Shown one piece after another: positions 35,046-46,400 of a stretch of DNA of 64,000 bases. Below the pieces are notes generated by a model that saw only the letters and a list, made by a program, of their open reading frames with translations, ran no database searches and had not been told where the DNA came from. Source of the stretch: Nemertoderma westbladi (Eukaryota; Xenacoelomorpha; Nemertodermatida; Nemertodermatidae); NCBI GenBank assembly GCA_032718475.1, contig JAUCBJ010000570.1, forward strand, positions 1 to 64,000. Reading direction: 5' to 3'. Position 1 is the stretch's first letter. Each line of letters begins with the position of its first letter. Made by a program: the position numbers and the translations under genes.

Positions 35046-36283
35046 TACCACCCCACCTCCCTATCCCCATGACTTTCGCGAGATCATCCGCATCTTCAAG
35101 GCCATTGTCCTTTAAGAAGCGTTTCACGAATGTCATGGGCTGTTCACCATGCTTATTCACTCCATGAGGCTGCCAAAGTATAAGATTATGCACTGGCTGG
35201 TCCTCACGGCGAAAGCAATGTCCTACAAAGCGGATGCGGCTCTGTTCAAGTCTCAAGCTTGGGGGAACCAATGAGAAACCTCCAATGTTATATAGAGTCT
35301 GATTGGACTTGATTTGACATTCGTTGTACTTGACACAATGCACCCGGACAGCATTCTTGTATAAATTCCATACAGAGATTTGGTGTCCTCAGCCGTTAGA
35401 GCCCAGCATGGACTCCCATATATAAGAGTACTGGACTCCCATATAAGAGTACTTGTACATGTACTGCTGATACACAGAATAATCAATAATTATTCTATAA
35501 GGCTTTAAAATGCTACCCATGCCTTTTCCTTGCGTATCCGAATGTCTCCTAACTTCCAGATCCACAATCCCAGATAACAGAAGTTATCCACATGGTCAAT
35601 CACACATCCCATCCTTGGAGCTTATGCTCATACGATCAGACATTTCCTGAGGACTGTATAATAACTGTATAATAAAATTTAATCATTCAATTTTTTGCAG
35701 CAATCGAGATTAACAAGATTTCACGAAATGATCAATAGAGTGTTTATTGCCCTTCCTGGGATCTGGCACCAACTTGCTAGTTTTCGTTTCTTTTAGGACT
35801 CCCATAGATCACTACATAACTTGACTATAATAAAGGGACGAATGAGCTCCAAACACTCAGGTATTTTATAGCCATCATGGGGGACGCCATCTACTGCACT
35901 TGCAAAATTGGTCTTGATGATATTTGCAGCAGTCTTGACTTTGGCAAAATAAATATTCCCTTTGGGTATATCAGTTCGATAATTTATCACACAATCGTCA
36001 TGCAATACTCTGCCATTATTTAGGAGTTTCCCAAAGGGGGCCTTCCAAACATCAACTGGGGATTCAGCATTAACATTGGTATTTGGTTGGCTTTTCCTAG
36101 AAGCAGCCTTAACTATATCTTTGGTAGTCTTATTATGATTGAGCTGAGACTCATCCAGTGGACCTCAACTGTTTCTGCGGCGAACGCGCCTCTGTGAAGC
36201 CAGGATAGCCCTCGAAGTGATCTTCTGCCTTGGTGGCTTGAGCCAGCTACTCAGTTGCTGCTATGTCAAGCTGGATCAAGTTT
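35046..36283 (-). pseudogene. Inverted, older LINE copy meeting the previous one tail to tail
   Basis: The minus strand carries parts of the same LINE family: LVPPSLRLEQSRIRFVGHCF, REDQPVHNLILWQPHGVNKH, YGSPCWALTAEDTKSL, then after deletions TNFASAVDGVPHDGYKIPEC and sequence equivalent to 32.85-33.0 kb of the plus copy. Most of the RT core is missing. Its 3' end stops where the (TAG)n tail of the plus copy begins, so the two copies form an inverted pair. Confidence 0.85.
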
Positions 36284-37587
36284 CATTTTTTTGGAGTATT
36301 TACAATTATTGACCTTAAACTTGTTTGACAGTTCTAGCCTCTATTTAATTATTTTGTAACTCTTTTATAGGCAACTCTATTTATTAGGTAGTACAGTGTA
36401 CAATAGGTACCGAAATATAAAACAACGGAAATACCAACCTATTGATTATATTCCTGGATATATTTCCATATACTGTAAATATAATATTTCCAATGGTATA
36501 TTTTCAAGAGAAATGTATATATTTCTCACCATAAAATAATACTTAAATATATATATTTATATGATATTAATTATTAGAAAACGTATAAGGTAAATAGAGG
36601 GTATTCTTCCATAAAGGTATTCTTCTGTTGGTATTTTTTTTAATGTTAAAAATTAAATACAGAATATTGATTAAGAGGTGTTGAATCTATCAATTTCTAA
36701 AGTTATAACGGACCTTCCTATTAATAGGCCAGTGTAGTTATTTGTCAAGAGTTGAGCCGTTCAAAAACACGATGTGGTTTATGTTTGTTATATGTATAAC
36801 CATTCAATATTTCAAAAACTCAAGCGGGTACGCAAAAATCTTAAAAGCAAACTCTACATGAATTTTGGTGGCGCAGAAGACTGTATATTTTTTATAGCGT
36901 TTCGACACGGGGTCACTGAAAAATAGCGGTTTTGAAAATTTAAAGTCTAATTTCCCCGATTTCAACTCGTCGAGTATGCACCAACTTTTTTGTTGGGGAT
37001 ATTCAGTCATCTGAGCAAAATATTTTCACATCAGAATCTTTTCGAATATCGCCAATCTCGCACAGAACATCGCCAAAATTTGTTAGTCCGGCAAAAAAAA
37101 CGCACAAATCCGTCTAAAAGAGTAAATTATATGTTGCAGAATAATATGATTCAACTAGAAATGCCAGCAAGCTGGCTATAAGGAGACCGTTCAAAGACAA
37201 ACGTAGTGTAGTTCGGTCCCTCCCCATTCATTATTATTAACCAACAGTATAAAACATAAGAAAGGCCCAGTGCTTAGAATTCAATCAGCTGGCCTCCCAC
37301 CTAACATAGCAGTGAGTAGTAGTAACCTTATAGATATTCCCATAGGATTCACTGGGAAGAGCTATTCAGGTGGCGGGGTAATATGTTACAACTAACAGTT
37401 GATATTTGATTACTTGTCTGGGATAGAGTAACTGAGCACCTAAATCTTGGCAAGTAATAAACTTCTCTGCAGTTTGGGTCTATCCATTCAATAGTATTAG
37501 CTTACTACTGTAGGCCCTCATGAGCCTAAGCAGCTGGTGTTTCTATTATTTTCGTGTTTTCATTTTTGCTCACTCAAGGTACTGGTT
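36284..37587. other. AT-rich non-coding DNA
   Basis: No supported gene or repeat. The 68-codon ORF at 36804-37010 (minus) has no recognisable domain. Confidence 0.45.
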
Positions 37588-37657
37588 TGAGATTGTTTTA
37601 GATTGTTAGAAAAACCCGTCTCTTTAACCTGCTCCTTTCCCTCAATGGGTAACTAAA
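37588..37657 (+). repeat. Isolated monomer of the 68-bp satellite
   Basis: TTAGAAAAACCCGTCTCTTT followed by ACCTGCTCCTTTCCCTCAAT matches the unit of the 46.4-47.8 kb array. Confidence 0.8.
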
Positions 37658-37679
37658 ATGGTTACTAACACAAATCTTA

Positions 37680-37805
37680 TTGGGCGAAGGTTGCTCGCGG
37701 GTGAAGATAGCCTTGCGGGCGGGCGAAGGTTCCCCCGGGCGAATGTTGGACGCGGGCGAAGATTGGACGCGGGCGAAGATTGTACTCGGGCGAAGGTTGC
37801 ACCCA
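37680..37805. repeat. GC-rich 17-18 bp minisatellite
   Basis: About seven degenerate units of the type CGGGCGAAGATTGGACG, abruptly GC-rich in an AT-rich region and starting right after a 68-bp satellite monomer. Overlapping ORFs on both strands are by-products. Confidence 0.8.
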
Positions 37806-38045
37806 ACCGATGTGGGCGTGGGGGGCGAAAAGGTGAAAGGGGAGCGAAAAGATTTAACGGAGAGAGCGAGATAAGGAAAGAGAAGACGGAAAGTATAATA
37901 TAGAAATTTGAAAAGCAAAATAAAAATTAACAATACGATACATTTACAATAAATTATTTAATATTATTGCATTTACTGTTGCTACTGGAAGGATAACCAT
38001 AGTACTGCAATACACAATGTCCTGGAATATTAAGTTTTCAAGTAC

Positions 38046-38325
38046 CCGCGTAGGCTGCATAAAGTGGAGAGGGCTGCTAAGGAGGTTGGATTGCATATAA
38101 ATGCTACTAAGACCGAATTCATGACTTTTAATGTTAATGGAAACTTGACAATAATATATTGATAATAATCAACTGAGGAAGGTTGACGACTTCCAGTACC
38201 TTGGGTCATGGATAGAGAGTAACAAAAAGGACATAGAAGTTAGGAAAGCAAAGGCTTGGGTAGCTCTATCAAAAATGGATACCATCTGGAAATCAGATCT
38301 GCGCCTCCAGAAGCCTAAGTGACAT
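38046..38325 (+). pseudogene. LINE RT C-terminal fragment, divergent family
   Basis: The plus strand gives EVGLHINATKTEFMTFNVNG, then LRKVDDFQYLGSWIES, KDIEVRKAKAWVALSKMDTI and WKSDLRLQKPK. This is equivalent to VGLFINSRKTKILTVN, VDDFCYLGSWIRKSGED and KAWAALNRLSRIW in the 34 kb LINE, but clearly diverged, so it represents a related second lineage. It has a stop near 38160. Confidence 0.8.
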
Positions 38326-38534
38326 GTTTAAGACGAGATCGTTAGAACGGGTGAGCATTTTGTTAATTACGTATTCCGTAGAGAAAGAAAATGCCTACTC
38401 TTCTTTAAGTAAACGAGGTCCGTAGGCTACCTTACTACAGTAGATGCCTGTCTATTAAATAGGATAGGCCTACTGCACAAGTTTGTGAATCTTGGGGGAA
38501 TGTAAACTGAAAGCAACCGGAAATGAAATATAGA

Positions 38535-38665
38535 ACAGTTCTTAGATCATGAAATTCAAATTCCATGGGATCTCATTAAGACTTGTAAAAAAATGGGGTT
38601 GGGTCATGGTGTGTTCGTGTTGGGGTACCTGAATTCCGACACTGTATTACGGCTGATGATGTATA
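38535..38665. repeat. Fragment of the 9.6-10.5 kb foldback element
   Basis: AAATTCCATGGGATCTCATT, then ACTTGTAAAAAAATGGGG, GTACCTGAATTCCGACAC and TGTATTACGG, in the same order as the outer right arm at 10.40-10.49 kb. Confidence 0.6.
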
Positions 38666-39415
38666 TTCAGTACGGTATTTACTATTTCACGTAAAGAGTT
38701 GGTCTGCAATTGCATACAACATTTTCACAGACAGCTTATTATTATCATTATATATTTATTCACAGCATATAACTTTTGCGTGAAAAACCAACACAGATGC
38801 GACTGACAGCAATAAAATGAGAATGGATCAATTTAATGTAAATGGATCTGTCACAGCCACCACTGCACTGACAGATATATAGCGTTATAGGCATCAATTA
38901 ATTTCCCGTCGTTTGTTGAAACCGTCTAAACGAAGCCTGTCGAAAATAATCGAAACTGTGTAAAAAATCACCATTTTTGGCTCTTCTTTATTATCTTCTG
39001 TTTATTATCTTCTGGTTATTATCTGTTTTCGTATAGTAAAATACAGTAATCAATGAAAGTACACAAAAATTAAATTCGGTCGCGTCACAGGGTCCCCTTG
39101 CAATTCACTAAATATGCTACTATAGATATTAGTACAAACTAATAATAATACAGAAACTGCTTACATCATACTGTATAAATCCAATTTATATGGTTATATA
39201 CTGTATGTTGGTGTAGGCCTACTGAGAACTAAAAGTCAGTATTTTGTAGATTCATTATTGTAAGAGCTTTTGGAAACTGAGAAGTAGGCCTACAGTTCTT
39301 TGCATTCCAGAAGGAAGCACTTTAGAAGGTTGTTATTACTTGAGGGAAACTTGAAACCTAAAGTAATTGCAACATTCTTGCTTGTAATAATTGTTCATAA
39401 GTAGGGTACTTGGTA
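38666..39415. other. AT-rich non-coding DNA
   Basis: No supported gene. TAGGCCTA palindromes occur at about 39214 and 39285. Confidence 0.45.
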
Positions 39416-39423
39416 ATTTTACC

Positions 39424-40275
39424 CAGGGCGGCTTTAAAGTTTTCGAGGCGCTTAGGCTATTCTCAATTCGGGCCCCCCTTGGCAGTATTTTTTAACTAAT
39501 GGCTAACTTTCTTAGGAATTTCACATTTGAGTCAGTTGTCGTTAAAACAATAATTTTAAGTGGTTTTAAACGAACCTACCAGTATCAATAATCACCAATC
39601 AACTTCAGAATTAGTTTAGTTAACTTCCTGTTTATAATCTACGCAGCCGAAATGTTACGGGGATGTACTGTACATACAGTATATCGCCAAAATGCCTCTT
39701 ATTCTTAACCAGCTTATACATTTATTAGTCCCACCATGTCGTAGTGTAGTGATAATGTGCTGCCCTAAATTCATATATTTGGTCGTGGGGTCGAGCCATA
39801 ATGTTTGGTTTGGTGAGAAACAAATACGAATTGACCATTTGGTAGAATATAATTTATATTCAATTCCCCTAACAAAAAAAACGATAAGTGAACATAACTG
39901 TGGGGCTTCCCTGGCCTTCGTGCAGTCTATGAGCCTTTGAGTAGCAGTTAAATTGGTGGACCTGGTCACTCCTCCTAGCGGCTGACTGACGAAGTATAGA
40001 AGTCTGTCAGTGAGTAGAACTTCTAAACCTTTGATAGACTAATTATACCGCTACACAGAGGTCTTCGTGGCTCGCCTTATAATGTAATCGCAAGCGAAGT
40101 AAGCGGAATTTTTAAAAAACATGTTTATACTTTTGTGATATAAAATGGAGCGGTGCCTTTTTTAATCATTCCTTGTGGATTACAGATCCACTGATCGGTT
40201 TTTTTCACATTGGGGAAATTTCAAGCCGGGCCCCTAGTCTGCAACCTAGAAAGCCTTGGCGTTAAGGGGGCCCTG
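39424..40275. mobile_element. hAT-like non-autonomous DNA transposon with 8-bp target duplication
   Basis: The 852-bp element begins CAGGGCGGCTTTAAAG and ends GGGGGCCCTG. The ends share the inverted CAGGGC typical of hAT elements. It is flanked by a perfect 8-bp direct repeat ATTTTACC (39416-39423 and 40276-40283), the hAT target duplication length. The terminal repeat is short and then imperfect. Internal ORFs (up to 104 codons) have no transposase features, so it would need a transposase in trans. Confidence 0.85.
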
Positions 40276-40283
40276 ATTTTACC

Positions 40284-41265
40284 ATGACTTTCAATGACTT
40301 ATGACACATACTGTATTAAACCGAGAAAATGTGTCTTATGGGAAAACTGGACAAACGGACAAAAAAAAGCGCTCGTTCTGTCCAAGGCAACCGAAACTGA
40401 AAGTTTTATTTTATGTTTTACTTTTTACTTTTACGTTTACATGTATTGTGGTAAAAAAATTTAATTAAATAATATAGGCCCCTAAAGCGATAAGGTAATT
40501 AAACTGCATTATTCAGGTGGCAAATTATTTGTTAACATGATGATGTTCAATCACACCATTTGTTAAAGAGATTATTGGAATTGAAAGAATTCCAATTCAC
40601 CGATTATGCAATTCGAATATATGACTACACAAATTTTGTTAAAAAAAATACCAACAAAAACAAATAAAGATAGATGTAATCCATCTGTAGTGAACAAATT
40701 TAAGAAATTATAATATTAAATAGTAAATATCTATTAATTAAAAATGGGAATGGGAAACTAAAGTAAAAAAAACCTAAAAAATTCCAGTTTTTTTTATTCA
40801 ACTACAGTACATGAACCTCAGAATGATTTGATGCACTGAATTCCTGAACTATTCCCATTATACAATGATAAAAGGCAGGAAGGTGAGCCAATCACCAGAT
40901 AGATTGCTGCACAATGAGATATCAGATTCGTGATTGGTTGATGGATAACTTGGTGTAAGAAGAATTCAACCAACTATCTTTATTTTTCCGGTACTGTAGA
41001 ATAATTAATACCTCCGTGGATAGGAGACACGGGAGGGAGTGCTGTGCTGTGCATAGTAGACATCGGATTTCGAGATCAACAATTTTGGACAGATCCATCA
41101 TGGATGTCCTTATTTCTCACGCGTGTTTGTTTGTTTGTGTGTTTGTTTGTACACACAACTTCTTGCACTTAAAGTTGATGGAATTGGATGAAACTTTAAT
41201 GATAGGTTCATTATCGGACCTACTGTAGTTGTGCATGCAAGGTTGTGGTTGCGAGGGACCTGCTG
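40284..41265. other. Non-coding DNA
   Basis: AT-rich, no supported gene. A TTTG-rich simple stretch lies nearby at about 41127-41150. It may be the 5' flank of the candidate gene starting at 41481. Confidence 0.4.
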
Positions 41266-41278
41266 GTTGCCTAGCAAC
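41266..41278. promoter_or_regulatory. Perfect RFX X-box
   Basis: GTTGCCTAGCAAC fits the RFX consensus GTNRCC-N(0-3)-RGYAAC exactly, with a one-base spacer. It lies 203 bp upstream of the candidate start codon at 41481. In animals such sites near gene starts mark cilium genes driven by RFX factors. A chance match in a window of this size is unlikely but possible. Confidence 0.5.
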
Positions 41279-41480
41279 AGAGAAATTAATTCTAGAATTA
41301 CCGATCATAATCGTAGAATTTACTCAATCAAAATTCTGTCGACACCCCATATGGAGCATCTATTGGACATGTTTTCTGCAAAATTTCGCTTTATTTCCTT
41401 TAGTATTGTAGGAGAAGATACATTTCTTACAAACACTGTTTTTTTTAACATACAAAATATACTACTAATAAAATAACACA

Positions 41481-41543
41481 ATGGCTAGCCAAGCCCAGAA
41501 TATCGTTGCCAAGACAACATCCTATTGGAGGTTCAGTGTGGAG
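41481..41543 (+). CDS. Candidate first coding exon of an unidentified gene
   Basis: ATG in the context AACACAATGG opens 21 codons (begins MASQAQNIVAKTT, ends SYWRFSVE) and runs in phase 0 into a near-consensus donor, GAG/GTAAGTAAG. A perfect RFX X-box lies 203 bp upstream, so a cilium-related protein is possible. I do not recognise the peptide. The next exon was not found; the intron would begin with the transposon at 41851-43974. Evidence is limited to start context, donor and upstream site. Confidence 0.45.
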
Positions 41544-41846
41544 GTAAGTAAGTACTGAAGCAGTGTAATTGAGAGAGCTGTCTGCTCCACATTGACAACT
41601 ATTGGGTTCTCATTCATCATTACTTATTAGGCTTCCCTGCTTAGGCACCTAATTTAGTACAACAATAATAATTGTATTTTGTACAGACGGAAGATTGCCC
41701 AATGTTTCGTTTTGCGTTTTTCGTTATTTGGCTTCCCTGCTTAGGCGCGAAATTTATTACAACAAAATTGATAGCAATGGATCCGTCCATAATATATATT
41801 AATATATATACAGTATAATATAATAATACTCATCGTATAGCTTCGT

Positions 41847-41850
41847 ATAA
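41847..41850. repeat. Possible target duplication (ATAA), left
   Basis: ATAA directly before the left terminal inverted repeat; the same four bases follow the right terminus at 43975-43978. Confidence 0.65.
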
Positions 41851-43974
41851 GGCTCATTCCATGTAAAGTGCGGGACATTCGTACGACTTTTTGTGCATAC
41901 TTTAGTACTGTACATCAAGAAAATGAACTAAAATATTATAATGCTTGTGTTTCTTAGAAAAACCAATTATCGGTTCTGTAAAAAAAAAGCAGTTTGGAAA
42001 ACCGGCAGCAGTTTATGTCTCAGAACTATTGCTTCAAAAAATTGTAAAGTGCGGGACGCGTACGAAAGTGAAATTTTCAACTGTCAAATTCTTTGCTAAA
42101 GTTCAGCGAATTGAGTAAAGTTAGTGGGAAAACTTTTGTTCCGTGATGTTCCTAGATATGTAGGGAAAATAAATTAGCCTTTAGTAAGATGGTAAGTAAC
42201 ATCAATGAAACAGGGGAGTAGTTTAAGTGCAGCAAAGTCATGTAAAGTGTGGGACATTTCAATGTAAAGTGTGGGACACGTGCGATTTTATCCTTTATAA
42301 ACACATTAAATCGTTAATTATTACATTATTCCGACTAAATCAGTGATAGTTATAAACTTGTCAGTGATATTGCTACATACAGACATATAATTTGAACTTA
42401 TAGATGAATGACAATGCAACTAACCCTAACCAAAATACTAAACCTAACCTACCAACTTAGTTGGCCCTAAAAAGCCCCTTACTACTGCGTACATGTATAC
42501 ATGTGACTGCCTGTCAAGTAAATGTTCAAGTATTTAAAGCATACAATTCCACTGGAGGTCCAGCCTATAGTAGAGTGCAAACTGCACAGTAGTTATGAGG
42601 CGGGTGGGGGGGGGGGGGGGGGGGGATTATTTATAGATATAATTAATAGGCCTCCAACAAATAGGCTGTACGGGCTTTAATACGCCATTCCAGCATTCCA
42701 ATATTGCGATACGTAACGTAACACAAAGTTTAACAAAGTTTTTCCTTTCCCTTTCTCAAAATTGGCCCCAGCATGAAAAAAAATGGCGCAAACATTGCTC
42801 TGCCACTGCCACTGCCACTGCCACTGGCTATGTACGAACACCCCTAAACTGCTAAATGGAGTAAAAAAACAAATAGAGGCCAACATATAGTGCCTAATAC
42901 TGTAAGTAAAACAGAAGAGTAGGCACGACAATAACAAATTTGTTTGTATCATTTTTTTGTAGCCTTACCCTAAGCCCTAGTACAGCGTGGCTCCTACTTG
43001 CTGTATTATTATCTCCAGGCAGTTCAATATTACTTAGTAGGCTTATGTAAAATTACCATTTAAGTGCACTGTAGGCCTAAAGTAATACAGATTAGATAGC
43101 AAGATTAGACCTGGAACTGCAGTGCACCCATAAAACCGTTATAGTAGCGTACCATGTAAGCGTGCAGTAGGCCTACGCACCAGCCAGAGCCAGGAAGGGG
43201 TTAATGGCAGGCCTACAAATAGTATTCAGAGTATAAAAACTAATAAAAATAGGAATTACAATTTTGAGGATATTTACTGAAATATATGTGATTTTCATGA
43301 ATTTTTTTATAGTGTCTTAATATCAGAGATTTATATGAAGTTATTATGTCTGTTATGATTATTCCAGTTGAAGTTCTTCCATCTAAATGCACGCTTACTC
43401 TACTTCCTTTGATATTTTTACTTTTTGTCCCGCACTTTACGTAAAGTGCGGGACACCTGTTTACCACATAACACGAAACACCACAAACAAACTAAGTACC
43501 CCAGATTAATGATACATATATTTGAGCTTTGCAAACGACATAACATCATTCTACTATAATATGTCTATCCTGTACAAACAAAATATGGTGTTCAGCGTAA
43601 AGTGCGGGACATTATGATGTAAGCAGATTATGAGCACTGAATATTTAGACACAACGTTGTTTTAATTGACAGCAAATGATTTCATTGGAAAATATGATTG
43701 TTTTGCTTCGAAAAGTACTCTATTACGTTGCCTTCTGCCTAAAGCTACTCATAAAACGCGGTTGTCATATTATGCACTCAGTTCACTGTATTTTTGCAGT
43801 TTGAGAGGTAAGGGCGAATAACACCAGATTTCAGAAAGTTAACGAATTTTGATGCGGTTTTTTGCATTAAATTCGCAAACCGCATCATATATTGGTTCTG
43901 AAAATTGATATGAGAAGCAATAATTCAAGTTTTTCAAAATTGGCACTGCGGTTGACATTTGCATGGAATGAGCC
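41851..43974. mobile_element. 2.1-kb DNA element with TIRs and iterated GTAAAGTGCGGGAC motif
   Basis: The ends are perfect 13-bp inverted repeats (GGCTCATTCCATG at 41851-41863 and its complement at 43962-43974), flanked by ATAA. Inside, the 14-mer GTAAAGTGCGGGAC or a one-base variant occurs at 41863, 42044, 42242, 42264, 43441 and 43597, and reversed at 43427. The copies at 43427 and 43441 abut head to head as a perfect 28-bp palindrome. There is also a 20-G tract (42606-42625) and four GCCACT repeats near 42803. No transposase ORF, so it is non-autonomous. I do not recognise the superfamily. Confidence 0.8.
43427..43454. repeat. Perfect 28-bp palindrome
   Basis: Two inverted copies of GTAAAGTGCGGGAC meet at ACGT with no spacer. 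It lies inside the TIR element and is a candidate dimer-binding or cruciform site. Confidence 0.95.
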
Positions 43975-44154
43975 ATAAGTGTTTTTCCATAAGAAAATAA
44001 ATTAAGGTTCTCATTGTAAATAATAATTATTATTATTAATAATAATTTATTATTAACCATTGTTTAATAATATTAAACAATGGTTAGATTTATTTTAAAA
44101 TTTATTGCCAATTCTTCAGCCGTTGCATGCACTGCTCTCTCAGACCTCCTACAC

Positions 44155-44262
44155 GAGTCTGTTGGACCCCTCTTCGTCAAGAAGAGGGGCGCCTCTTCGT
44201 GAAGCGCGCCACTTCGTGAAAGGCGCCACTTCTAGAAGAGCGCCACTTCGTTCGTCAAAAAT
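44155..44262. repeat. GC-rich cluster of CTTCGTGAA palindromic repeats
   Basis: Repeated GCGCCACTTCGTGAA-type units with variants (CTCTTCGTCAAGAAGAG, CTTCTAGAAG), each partly self-complementary, in an AT-rich setting. An open frame reaches a stop near 44261 after an acceptor-like TTCTTCAG near 44120, but the low-complexity content makes an exon doubtful. Confidence 0.6.
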
Positions 44263-44984
44263 TTAACTATCAACCTGTACTATTGTTTTCGTTTATTGTT
44301 TTGATTAGAATACTGTGCCATGTAACCTGCTCATTTCGCTTAATCTACTGCACCTACATATTTCGACCATCATCGCATATTCGTAACTTTCGACCCAATA
44401 CGTATCAAATGGGGATATAGTAATATGTTAATTACTCTCTAAGGTTTTCCATGATTCACTTGAAACAAGTTTGTTCCGTTTGCTTTACGATGACAAATTC
44501 ATTGAAAAATCAACGATTGAAATCTCTCTAAATCAGTTTTTTAAATGCGAATGTCTAAACCAATCAGGGAGGGCTCTGGATCACACCTCTCCAACAGCGA
44601 GTTATATGTGCATCTTATCGTGGTTCCATGTGGCGTTGGGAGGAATTAAGATGGAATTCTCTAGTCATTCAATTATCTCATTCTCCAGAGGTTTGGCTAT
44701 CAGGTTTTAACTCTCCGTCGTCCGTAGGCTCTCTCTCCGTCGATATATTGATTTAATTTTATCCCGTTATCTACTGTATTTCCCTGACCGGCACTCACCG
44801 GTTACTCAACACGGCACATACATTGTGTATTACCGAGGTGTTAGAAGAGTAAGTAATATGCCATCATGATTAGTTTCTTACTGTCACATGTGATAAGGAG
44901 TTACAGTATATAATTACTAATTGGAATACTGTAGTACAGTTCTGTACTGTGGTATGCCTAGGCCTAATGTACATAAATATTTTA

Positions 44985-45140
44985 TTCAAAAGTGAAGTAT
45001 TTTACAGGGAATCAAGCACCTTGGTAACTGGTGAAGGCTGGGAACTGACGTCCCGGTGGGATCGAACTGGTGACCTTCGGGTTGGAAGTCTGACGCTCTA
45101 CACCATTATTGACAGTGACCTCATTGGGCGAACAATCCAA
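44985..45140 (-). mobile_element. tRNA-derived SINE
   Basis: The minus strand reads TGGTGTAGAGCGTCAGAC (box A-like), CTTCCAACCCGAAGGTCA (anticodon-arm-like) and CAGTTCGATCCCACC (box B), in the right order and spacing for a tRNA-type pol III promoter. It is followed by unrelated sequence rather than a closed acceptor stem. This head is typical of tRNA-derived SINEs of marine invertebrates (from memory). Confidence 0.7.
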
Positions 45141-45284
45141 ATCAAAAAATGTTCCAAAAACATCACTGGTAGAATGTACATACTGTAGGTTCTACAAGAA
45201 ATCGACAGAGAACCACCTTAATAAAATATTTCACGCATAAAAGGTGCCCGAATTGTGAACCATAAGTCTTACCTCCTGCCTGCT

Positions 45285-45945
45285 GAGTATACGATGGTTC
45301 GACAACATTTGTGTCTACAATTGATGGTGACACAGATCATAATGGATCTGTGTTTTGCTGCACGGGCTAACTGCATATCGAAATCTTATATTTTTATCAG
45401 ATAATCATTCAATTCCTGTGCGTATAACATTTATGCCTAACTCGTGTTGTATGAATGTATGGATGAATTTAGAACAGGCTGCTTCTAGGGAAGGATATTT
45501 TTGGCCAAGAAGGCCAAAGTTTTGACAGTTAACTTCAACAGTCCTCAGGAAATGTCTGATCGAATGAAGAATAAAGTGTAAGGATGGTATGCGTATGCTT
45601 GAGGTTGTGGCTGACATCTGTTACGGTATCATGGATTCGGAACTCAGGTGACGACCTTCGAATACGTAAGGGAAAATAAAGACCAACATTGACTGTCATT
45701 TAATACGTCGGAAACTTAAGGTCCGATTATTTAGAGCAGCAGTAGTTCCAGTACTCCTAAATATGGGAGTTCATGCTGGGCTAGCTGCTGAGGAGACCAA
45801 ATCTCTGGATGTCACATTCACAAGAATGCTAGGTCGGGTTCACAGTGTCAAGTAGGCCTACTGTACAATGCACACATCTCCAACCAGACACCTGACCATT
45901 GGAGGTGTCTCATTGGTACTCCCGCAAGCTTGACACTTGAATAAT
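45285..45945 (+). pseudogene. Degraded LINE copy with internal deletions
   Basis: Plus-strand remnants in LINE order: TATACGATGGTTCGACAACA (as at 33.94 kb), the VNFNSPQ region, CTGAGGAGACCAAATCTCTG (as at 34.57 kb), AATGCACACATCTCCAACCA, and an end matching the LINE at 34.76 kb. There are many indels and no useful ORF. Confidence 0.8.
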
Positions 45946-46050
45946 TTGTTAACCCTTTGGTTCACTTTTTCACTTGTCGATTTGAAGCAACATTTATTTT
46001 ATCGCAGTAATTTTTAATGTCCGTATAAATTCTTTTTTTGTCCTTTTTTT

Positions 46051-46243
46051 TTTACTTTTTATGTCCTCCAGAAATCTACCGTTAGGTTCCATGCTACCGG
46101 TTTCTCTACTGCTGTTTTCTCAGGCTATCAGTGCCGGTATTAGTTTTTTTTACTTTTTATGTCCTCCAGAAATTTACCGTTAGGTTCCATGCTACCGGTT
46201 TCTCTACTGCTGTTCTCTCAGGCTATCAGTGCCGGTATTAGTA
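46051..46243. repeat. 98-bp tandem duplication
   Basis: TTTACTTTTTATGTCCTCC starts at 46051 and again at 46149. The two units are almost identical through GCTATCAGTGCCGGTATTAG. Confidence 0.9.
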
Positions 46244-46400
46244 TATACAGTAAAGCACTATTTTGTAGTATTGCATGTACAGATGTAGGTATAAAGCAGG
46301 TATTTTAGGTATTTTAGTACCGGTACCGGCACCGGTACTGCTGTGTAGGCCTACTGTGTAGCTTACCATTTAAATACGGTACTGGTAGGCCTACCGGCTG

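Noticed and set aside
37598-37933. Overlapping ORFs on both strands at 37.6-37.9 kb
   Set aside because: They arise from the GC-rich minisatellite, which lacks stops in several frames.
44471-44710. 79-codon ORF as the next exon of the candidate gene at 41481
   Set aside because: No good acceptor in phase 0 and no domain; cannot be tied to the first exon.
44985-45140. Functional tRNA gene on the minus strand
   Set aside because: Box A and box B are present but the acceptor stem does not close, and unrelated sequence follows, so a SINE fits better.
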